Source of the DNA: an uncultured Oscillospiraceae bacterium
Lineage (GTDB): Bacteria; Bacillota; Clostridia; Oscillospirales; Acutalibacteraceae
DNA length: 64,000 nucleotides
Reading direction: 5' to 3'
Assembly (NCBI GenBank): GCA_900544715.1
Contig: UQWL01000002.1
Location: forward strand, 186,001-250,000
The notes under the pieces were generated by a model. That model was not told the origin of the DNA and ran no database searches. It worked only from the letters and a program-made list of their open reading frames with translations. The position numbers were made by a program, and so were the translations under genes. Positions 58,582 to 64,000 of this stretch are shown piece after piece. Position 1 is the first letter of the stretch, and every line of letters begins with the position of its first letter.

Positions 58582-58743
58582 ATAAAAATAACTAAAAACA
58601 GATTCATGCATTGGGAATATAGCCATCATGTAGCTGAGTTATCCCCTTTAATCCGGCACCGATATGAATTGCAGAAGTAATTCAAGTTTTTACACAGCGG
58701 CTTTGTATAAATAATAAATAATCTGTCCATTGTACCGCATAGA

Positions 58744-60354
58744 ATGAATTATCTTAGAAAACAGGTGCTGCTCATGAAAAAAACAAAGCGATTCCTTTGG
58801 GATACCGCCATGTTGACCATAGCCGCTCTTTTTATGCGGACAGTCGGCGTATCTTTCAATGTATACCTGACCAACCAGCTTGGTGCTGCGGGAATCGGGC
58901 TCTTCCAGCTGGTCATGACGGTTTTCTCCATGGCGATTACATTTGCATCTTCCGGAATCCGGCTGGCGGCAACCCGGCTCGTGGTAGATGCCATAAGCAA
59001 AGATCAAGCAGATGTCAAGAAGGTGCTTCGCCGATGCCTGCTCAGCATTCTTCTGGTTGCTTTTGCCGTCGCGTTGATTCTTTATGCCAGTGCGGATCTC
59101 ATCAGCCAGCATTGGCTGTATGACAGCCGCACGACACGGCCTCTGCGCCTGCTTTCACTCAGTCTCCCGTTTATTGCAATGTCCTCCGCGTTGAGCGGGT
59201 ATTTTACCGCAATCCGCAGAGCAGGTGCCTATGCAGGCGTACAGGTGCTGGAGCAGCTTGTGCGGGTAGCGTCCACGGCAGGTTTTCTGCATATGCTTTC
59301 CGGCCGCGGCTTGGAGGCCTCCTGTATCGCAGTCGTATTAGGAAGCTGCGTTTCCGATCTCATTTCGTTTCTGATCTCGTTTTTACTCAGCAGATGGACG
59401 GTGCGCAGGCAAAGGAATCAGCACCGGGCCATGCCGCATCTCAACCGCAGGTTGTTGCGCATTGCAGTTCCGGACGCGGTCGGTGCGTGGGTACGCTCTA
59501 TTTTACTGACCATTGAACATTTGCTGATTCCTATCGGGTTTAAAAAATCGGGGATTTCCAGCGAAAACGCTCTGGCAACTTATGGGACGATTCATGCAAT
59601 GACCCTCCCTGTGTTGCTCTTCCCCTCCTGTATTCTCAATTCACTGGCAAGCCTTTTGGTGCCTGAGATAGCGGAATACCATGCTTTGCACCAGACAAAG
59701 CGGATCGACGGCATCATCAACCGCGTCCTTTATGCCGCGCTGCTGTTTTCCCTGCTGGTAGCGGGCATCTTCTATGCCTATGCAGGGGAATTATCGAACG
59801 CAGTTTATCACAGTAGCGATACTAAGCCGTTTCTGCAGCTTCTCGCTGTGCTGGTGCCTGTGATGTATTCGGACATGGCGGTTGATGGGATGCTCAAGGG
59901 GCTCGATCAACAGTTGAGCTCCATGCGGTATAACATTATCGACTCCGGTTTGTGCGTCATTTTGGTCTATTTTCTCATCCCTCGCTATTCGGTCAAGGGA
60001 TATATCATCACCCTGTTTGTCAGCGAGATTCTCAATTTTTACCTCAGCCTGCGCAGGCTGATCCGCGTCAGTGCGCTGCGCCTGCACTGGAAACAGATTT
60101 TGAATCCACTTTTATGCATGGCTTGTGCCGTGACCGGTGTGAGGCTTTTTGCAACGCTGCTTCCTGCACCCTTACCCGGCTCCATCCCGTGGCTGGTCGG
60201 GGCCATTCTGGCGACAAGCTGCGCATATTTGCTGGCGCTTCGCTGCTCCGGCGGCATCACACAGCAGGATCTCCGCTGGTTTGCCGGAATATTTCGGCCG
60301 GAACGAAAAGCTGCTATGTCTATAGCCAAAAAGAACACCGGCGTATCGATTTGA
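58744..60354 (+). CDS. Polysaccharide/lipid flippase, SpoVB-like (MOP superfamily)
   Basis: 536 residues with about 14 predicted helices. The start FLWDTAMLTIAALFMRTVGV with SFNVYLTNQLGAAGIGLFQL is the SpoVB/MurJ-like signature; such proteins flip lipid-linked oligosaccharides during peptidoglycan or cortex synthesis. The first ATG (58744) has no clear ribosome site; ATG 58774, 10 codons in, follows ACAGGTGCT. The C-terminal tail overlaps a terminator stem. Confidence 0.87.
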   Translation: MNYLRKQVLLMKKTKRFLWDTAMLTIAALFMRTVGVSFNVYLTNQLGAAGIGLFQLVMTVFSMAITFASSGIRLAATRLVVDAISKDQADVKKVLRRCLLSILLVAFAVALILYASADLISQHWLYDSRTTRPLRLLSLSLPFIAMSSALSGYFTAIRRAGAYAGVQVLEQLVRVASTAGFLHMLSGRGLEASCIAVVLGSCVSDLISFLISFLLSRWTVRRQRNQHRAMPHLNRRLLRIAVPDAVGAWVRSILLTIEHLLIPIGFKKSGISSENALATYGTIHAMTLPVLLFPSCILNSLASLLVPEIAEYHALHQTKRIDGIINRVLYAALLFSLLVAGIFYAYAGELSNAVYHSSDTKPFLQLLAVLVPVMYSDMAVDGMLKGLDQQLSSMRYNIIDSGLCVILVYFLIPRYSVKGYIITLFVSEILNFYLSLRRLIRVSALRLHWKQILNPLLCMACAVTGVRLFATLLPAPLPGSIPWLVGAILATSCAYLLALRCSGGITQQDLRWFAGIFRPERKAAMSIAKKNTGVSI

Positions 60355-60366
60355 TACGCCGGTGTT
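60334..60366 (-). terminator. Terminator of tgt, overlapping the flippase gene end
   Basis: AACACCGGCGTATC and its complement form a 14-bp stem around five bases; on the minus strand TTTTT follows one C later. The plus-strand flippase stop is inside the loop region. Confidence 0.7.
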
Positions 60367-60510
60367 CTAGATTTCATTGATAATTTGCCCCGCATCCGTT
60401 ATAATCCCAGAGATTCAAACTCCAAAAGAAACCTTCCATGCCAGTTCCCGCGCCGACGCCGCCTGCGCATTGCTTAACGTGCATCGTTGCATAAACCGTT
60501 TTCCTTTTTC
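60367..60510. other. Spacer between tgt and its terminator
   Basis: About 145 bases with no gene, on the minus strand the 3' untranslated part of tgt. Confidence 0.35.
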
Positions 60511-61641
60511 TCAGATGCGCCGGTCCAAGCGGTCTGTATAGTCTTCTTTAAAGGATTTAAAATGATGATTTTCCAGCTCATAACGGATTCGTTCCATGAG
60601 CGTGTTGTAAAAATAGAGGTTATGCATCACACACAGCCGCATGGCGAGCATTTCCTTCGCCTTAAAAAGATGGCGCAAATAAGCACGCGAATGTCGCTGG
60701 CACGTGGGACAGTGGCATTCCGGATCGATCGGGCCCAAATCACACTCATATTTTGCATTATTCAGGTTGATGATCCCATCCCAGGTGAACAGGTGCCCAT
60801 GGCGTGCGTTACGGCTTGGCATTACGCAGTCAAACAGATCAACGCCTCGGCTGACGCCTTCCAGGATGTTCCCCGGCGTTCCGACGCCCATTAAGTAACG
60901 GGGCTTGTCCTTCGGCATATAGGGTTCCACCGTGGAAATCACGCGATACATCTCTTCCTTCGGCTCCCCGACCGCTAGGCCGCCGATTGCGTATCCATCC
61001 AAATCCAGTGCGGCGATCTGCTTCATATTTTCAATCCGCAGGTCGTCAAAGGTACAGCCCTGGTTGATCCCAAACAGTAATTGCTGGCGATTGAGCGTGT
61101 CCGGCAGTGCATTCAGCCGCTGCATCTCCGCTTTACATCGGGCAAGCCAACGTACCGTTCTGGCGCAGGATTGCTCCGCATATCGGTATTCCGCTGGGTT
61201 TTCCACGCACTCATCGAACGCCATCGCAATGGTGGAGCCAAGATTTGACTGGATGCGCATGCTCTCCTCCGGCCCCATAAAGATTCTGCGGCCGTCGATA
61301 TGGCAGGCGAAGGTGACTCCCTCTTCCTTAATCTGGCGCAGCTTCGCAAGGGAAAACACCTGAAAGCCGCCGCTGTCGGTCAGAATCGGGCCCTGCCAGC
61401 CGGTGAAAGCATGGAGTCCTCCTAAATCCCTCACCAGATCGTCGCCCGGGCGCACGTGGAGGTGATAGGTGTTGCACAACTGCACTTGACAGTGAAGCTC
61501 TTTCAGATCATAAGCGGAAACGGCGCCTTTGATCGCGCCGCAGGTGGCCACGTTCATAAACGCGGGCGTTTGGATTACGCCATGCACCGTGGGGAATTCA
61601 CAGCGCCTGGCGGCTTTCTCCTGCGAGAGGATTTTTAACAT
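60511..61641 (-). CDS. tgt: tRNA-guanine transglycosylase
   Basis: 376 residues, the normal bacterial size. Swaps guanine at wobble position 34 for preQ1 in Asp, Asn, His and Tyr tRNAs, leading to queuosine. ILTDSGGFQVFSL, GINQGCTFDDLR and the nucleophile Asp in FDCVMPSRNARHG are all there; zinc is held by CHCPTCQ and a later His. No queA or yajC lies next to it. Ribosome site is weak (AAAGGACGATCCT before the ATG). Confidence 0.95.
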   Translation of the reverse strand: MLKILSQEKAARRCEFPTVHGVIQTPAFMNVATCGAIKGAVSAYDLKELHCQVQLCNTYHLHVRPGDDLVRDLGGLHAFTGWQGPILTDSGGFQVFSLAKLRQIKEEGVTFACHIDGRRIFMGPEESMRIQSNLGSTIAMAFDECVENPAEYRYAEQSCARTVRWLARCKAEMQRLNALPDTLNRQQLLFGINQGCTFDDLRIENMKQIAALDLDGYAIGGLAVGEPKEEMYRVISTVEPYMPKDKPRYLMGVGTPGNILEGVSRGVDLFDCVMPSRNARHGHLFTWDGIINLNNAKYECDLGPIDPECHCPTCQRHSRAYLRHLFKAKEMLAMRLCVMHNLYFYNTLMERIRYELENHHFKSFKEDYTDRLDRRI

Positions 61642-61762
61642 AGGATCGTCCTTTCCAAATGGTGATCTTGCGATGTATCAACGATGTATCAAAGAAATTG
61701 TAAATGAGCGAAAACTCGATACGGAAACCGTTTTTCCCGTATACGCACAAAATACCCCGCTG

Positions 61763-61967
61763 AAAAATGACGTTGCCGCCTCGCAGTAGGAGGCGTTTCG
61801 CACCGACAGGCATTTTTCCAATGCGTCAAACGATTTGTTTGACGCTATTATCCCATAATGCGAAGCATTCCTATCTAAAAAATGGCGTTGCCGCCGTGCG
61901 GCAGGAGGCGTTTCGCGCCGACAGGCATTTTTATAATGCGTCAAACGATTTGTTTGACGCTATTATA
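61763..61967. repeat. Two-copy 90-bp repeat with 115-bp period
   Basis: Copies at 61763-61852 and 61878-61967 align without gaps and differ at only about a dozen positions. Each contains a GC-rich part with GAGGCGTTTCGC and CCGACAGGCATTTTT, then a stem GCGTCAAAC/GTTTGACGC with loop GATTT (61822-61844 and 61937-61959). The first copy has a second small stem CGCCTC/GAGGCG. It lies in the otherwise empty region behind the tgt start. It looks like a REP- or MITE-like element. Confidence 0.75.
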
Positions 61968-62158
61968 CCTCAATCATGGTGGAGAAAACAAGAGCACAAC
62001 GCGATGCATACTACATTGAAAGCAATCGTACGGTGCTTTGTCTCCACACCTTTTATAATTTTGAAACAAAATGGCGGCAATTTTGTTTGCCGCCATTTGT
62101 TACATTTTGTAAAATAGAAACATACTAAATGCTGACAAAAGCTGTTCCAGTGGCCGTG
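61968..62158. other. Spacer with the symporter's terminator
   Basis: No gene recognised apart from the hairpin at 62070-62097. Confidence 0.4.
62070..62097 (-). terminator. Terminator of the GPH symporter gene
   Basis: AATGGCGGCAA and TTGCCGCCATT form a perfect 11-bp stem with a 6-base loop; on the minus strand TTGTTTC follows. Confidence 0.65.
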
Positions 62159-63844
62159 TTATTTGCAGCTTTCGCTTTGCAAAATGGCTTCGATGCAGCT
62201 ATGCTCCGCCAGCTCTTGCAAAAGCAGGGCGTTGTTTTCTGCCTTTGCGTATGCGGAGATTGTTTTGATGTTTTCGATGTCGTCCTCCCCCATCGCATGA
62301 TCCTTATAGTTCCGCACGGCAGCCCGGATTTTCAGCGCCCGGATATAATCCGCATGTTTCTTTTCAGAAAGATCATAAAACAAGACCGGAATCACACAGA
62401 TTACAGAGGCGATAATACCGAGCCAGGTAACGCTTCGGAACGTGGCCTGCATGATCTGGGGATTTTTCAGAGCAATATCGATATTATCGCCGAAGCCCAC
62501 ACCGCCAAAGGACATGAAAATCGGCATCAGCGCGCTGGTGAAAAAGCCGAAGAGCGTCATGATAAAGTTATTTAAATTCTGCCAAAAGCCCTCTAGGCGC
62601 TTTCCGGTTTTCCACTGCTGGTAATCCAATACATCCGGCACCATGATGGCAGAAATATAGCTCAGCCCGTTAAACAGATTTTGGAAAAAGATCGCAACCA
62701 GCATCAGATAAGGGCTGTGGAGGGTAAATAGCTGCATAAAGGCCATAACCGTAAAGCCAATGGTGGAAAGAATCATCACATTGCGTTTGCCCAGCTTTTT
62801 GATCAAAAAAGGCCCTAAAAGCATGCCGGGAATCAGGGCGTTGTTGAGCAGCATGTTGCAAATGGTCAATACAAAGGCGCCGTCCTGCCCGCCGATGGCA
62901 TAATTACAAATCCACAAATACATGTTGATATTACCACGCACACCGACGGCAATGGAGAAAATTGTAATGATCCAGAAATATTTGTTGGTCAGAAGCTGCT
63001 TTGCGCCCTCTGTAAATTTTACCTTTGCGACGTATTGTTTATGTACGACGGTGCGTTCCTCCGTGCCGAAGTAGGCAAAGAAAACGAACAAAATGCCTCC
63101 GATACCGCAAATTGGGAATGCCCACCGGTAGAGCATGATGTTATTCATTGGGTCTTTCTCACCAGCAAAGAAAATGCCCGCGACCAGAGGGATAATGATA
63201 TTGACAATGGAGCTGGGCAGGTTGGAAATCAGCCCCTTAAAAGCGCCGATGTTCGCACGCTCCTGCGAAACCGGCGAGATCGTTTGCTCAATCCCCTGTA
63301 AGCACTGGGTCAGCAGGGTATAGAAAAATGTACCGAGCTGAATCAGGAGGAACATCACAGCGGTGCCAACTGTTACGTCAATGTGTGACGCTGCAACGCC
63401 GAATACCGGCATCGCAGGGATATCGAAGCTAAAGAAGGCCTGCGCAATCCAGCTTTCCGGTATAAAGGGAATAAACGTGAAGCACAGCACGGTGAGAATC
63501 GAACTCCACGGCAAAAAGGGCTTGAACTTTCCTTTTTTGTAATTGGAATTATCAATCAGCATCGATAGGATGGGAGCCCGAATCAACCCCAGCACGGAAG
63601 CGATGATTCCAGCCACAAAAATAAAGCCGGTAGAAACCTTGAAATAACTGATCATCATCGGGATATTAATTGCGATCGTCGTCCAGCTGATAATAACGCT
63701 GAGGAAGGACAGGGAGCCGCTGCCGAGCGCAAGATTCAGGAACTCACGGTAATTGACAAAATAGCCATCCGGCGGTGTTTTCCAGTGCAGTTTGAGCCGG
63801 TTAAGCCCTTCCCTTGCCTTTTGGAAAATTGCATCCGTTTTCAT
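62159..63844 (-). CDS. Glycoside-pentoside-hexuronide (GPH) family sugar symporter
   Basis: 561 residues, 12 predicted helices; major-facilitator MFS_2 group that imports sugars with cations. LGLIRAPILSMLIDNSNYKK and GKFKPFLPW are the loop 2-3 signature (D-x-x-x-K-x-G-x-x-x-P-x-x), GISYISAIMVPDVLDYQQWK-like segment (LSYISAIMVPDVLDYQQWK here) is a second hallmark. A 90-residue hydrophilic C-terminus is unusual in length. AAGGGGGAAAT precedes the ATG. It follows a gene cut by the window edge by 41 bases. Confidence 0.87.
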   Translation of the reverse strand: MKTDAIFQKAREGLNRLKLHWKTPPDGYFVNYREFLNLALGSGSLSFLSVIISWTTIAINIPMMISYFKVSTGFIFVAGIIASVLGLIRAPILSMLIDNSNYKKGKFKPFLPWSSILTVLCFTFIPFIPESWIAQAFFSFDIPAMPVFGVAASHIDVTVGTAVMFLLIQLGTFFYTLLTQCLQGIEQTISPVSQERANIGAFKGLISNLPSSIVNIIIPLVAGIFFAGEKDPMNNIMLYRWAFPICGIGGILFVFFAYFGTEERTVVHKQYVAKVKFTEGAKQLLTNKYFWIITIFSIAVGVRGNINMYLWICNYAIGGQDGAFVLTICNMLLNNALIPGMLLGPFLIKKLGKRNVMILSTIGFTVMAFMQLFTLHSPYLMLVAIFFQNLFNGLSYISAIMVPDVLDYQQWKTGKRLEGFWQNLNNFIMTLFGFFTSALMPIFMSFGGVGFGDNIDIALKNPQIMQATFRSVTWLGIIASVICVIPVLFYDLSEKKHADYIRALKIRAAVRNYKDHAMGEDDIENIKTISAYAKAENNALLLQELAEHSCIEAILQSESCK

Positions 63845-63885
63845 ACGATATTTCCCCCTTGATATAAATTTTTCAGCTTTGCAAT

Positions 63886-64000
63886 TTAGAAAAGATTTTC
63901 TTGATCTGATAAAATGAGTCTACCCGATTTGTCCGGCGGCAGGTTGATCACCATCCGGTTTTGATTTTTTCTGAAGATTTCCATTTTATGCACTGTTTCT
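63886..64000 (-). CDS. C-terminal end of a gene running off the window
   Basis: The last 37 codons of a minus-strand frame are visible, ending PPDKSGRLILSDQENLF and TAA at 63888-63886. The codon pattern and position directly upstream of the symporter suggest an operon partner, possibly a sugar-active enzyme. Too little is visible for a family. Confidence 0.5.
   Translation of the reverse strand, partial: ETVHKMEIFRKNQNRMVINLPPDKSGRLILSDQENLF

Noticed and set aside
61678..61944. Minus-strand 88-codon frame over the tandem repeat
   Set aside because: Its internal similarity comes only from the DNA repeat read in different phases; no ribosome site.
1..64000. CRISPR array, rRNA or tRNA genes
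   Set aside because: No regularly spaced short repeats, no rRNA segments and no tRNA-like T-loop/acceptor pattern were noticed while reading; a tRNAscan-type search would confirm.

Overview
The window reads as a chromosomal stretch of an anaerobic, spore-forming Clostridia, most like the Oscillospiraceae/Ruminococcaceae. This is inferred from the sporulation genes (spoIIM, a gerW/ytfJ-like gene, an SpoVB-type flippase), the six-cysteine peptide SCIFF with its radical SAM maturase, a T-box in front of tyrS, many TTG/GTG starts behind strong GGAGG ribosome sites, and the scpA-scpB-DUF2953-gerW-dac-rluB gene order. No rRNA, tRNA or CRISPR array was seen.

Bases 1-6.8 kb form an AT-rich accessory region. 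It holds the end of a radical SAM gene, a DUF4238 gene, a promoter with a short attenuated leader, a helicase remnant with an apparent internal deletion, a broken DUF1893 gene, an accD-accA pair (accD lacks its zinc finger, accA has no ordinary start codon) and an ABC exporter without its N-terminal half. It looks like an old, decaying mobile or biosynthetic island.

From about 6.85 to 26.7 kb the composition becomes GC-richer and genes look intact: tspO, rfbB, a hotdog thioesterase coupled to a DUF1848 protein and endonuclease IV, nagB, a two-gene alpha-L-fucosidase operon (GH29 + GH95, neither with an obvious signal peptide), T-box-tyrS, two ABC-2 type export systems on the minus strand (one led by an AbrB-like regulator), ispD-ispF, and a DUF3343-cysteine desulfurase pair.

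From 26.8 to 41.2 kb a long plus-strand block carries the c-di-AMP synthase cdaA and its YbbR partner, a VCBS-like lipoprotein, a two-component system, a DUF1385 protein, prmC, an M50 protease, scpAB, DUF2953, gerW, a D,D-carboxypeptidase, a pseudouridine synthase and a Xer-type recombinase. It links cell-wall signalling, chromosome segregation and sporulation.

From 41.2 to 64 kb gene directions are mixed: spoIIM, SCIFF and its maturase separated by an attenuator-like hairpin, a possible unannotated small RNA divergent from SCIFF, a GNAT acetyltransferase, a KamA-family radical SAM enzyme, ileS, a large signal-peptide protein with an NPGTG wall-sorting-like tail and no recognised domain, a doubly broken AraC/GyrI regulator, a small redox/pyrimidine cluster (ArsC-like, DUF1653, pentapeptide repeat, upp, EFR1 ferredoxin), a GH13 glucosidase with an unusual helical N-terminus, an SpoVB-like flippase, tgt, a 115-bp-period DNA repeat and a GPH sugar symporter. 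The best leads for new biology are the SCIFF-divergent RNA, the NPGTG protein, the repeat at 61.8 kb and the orphan accDA module.
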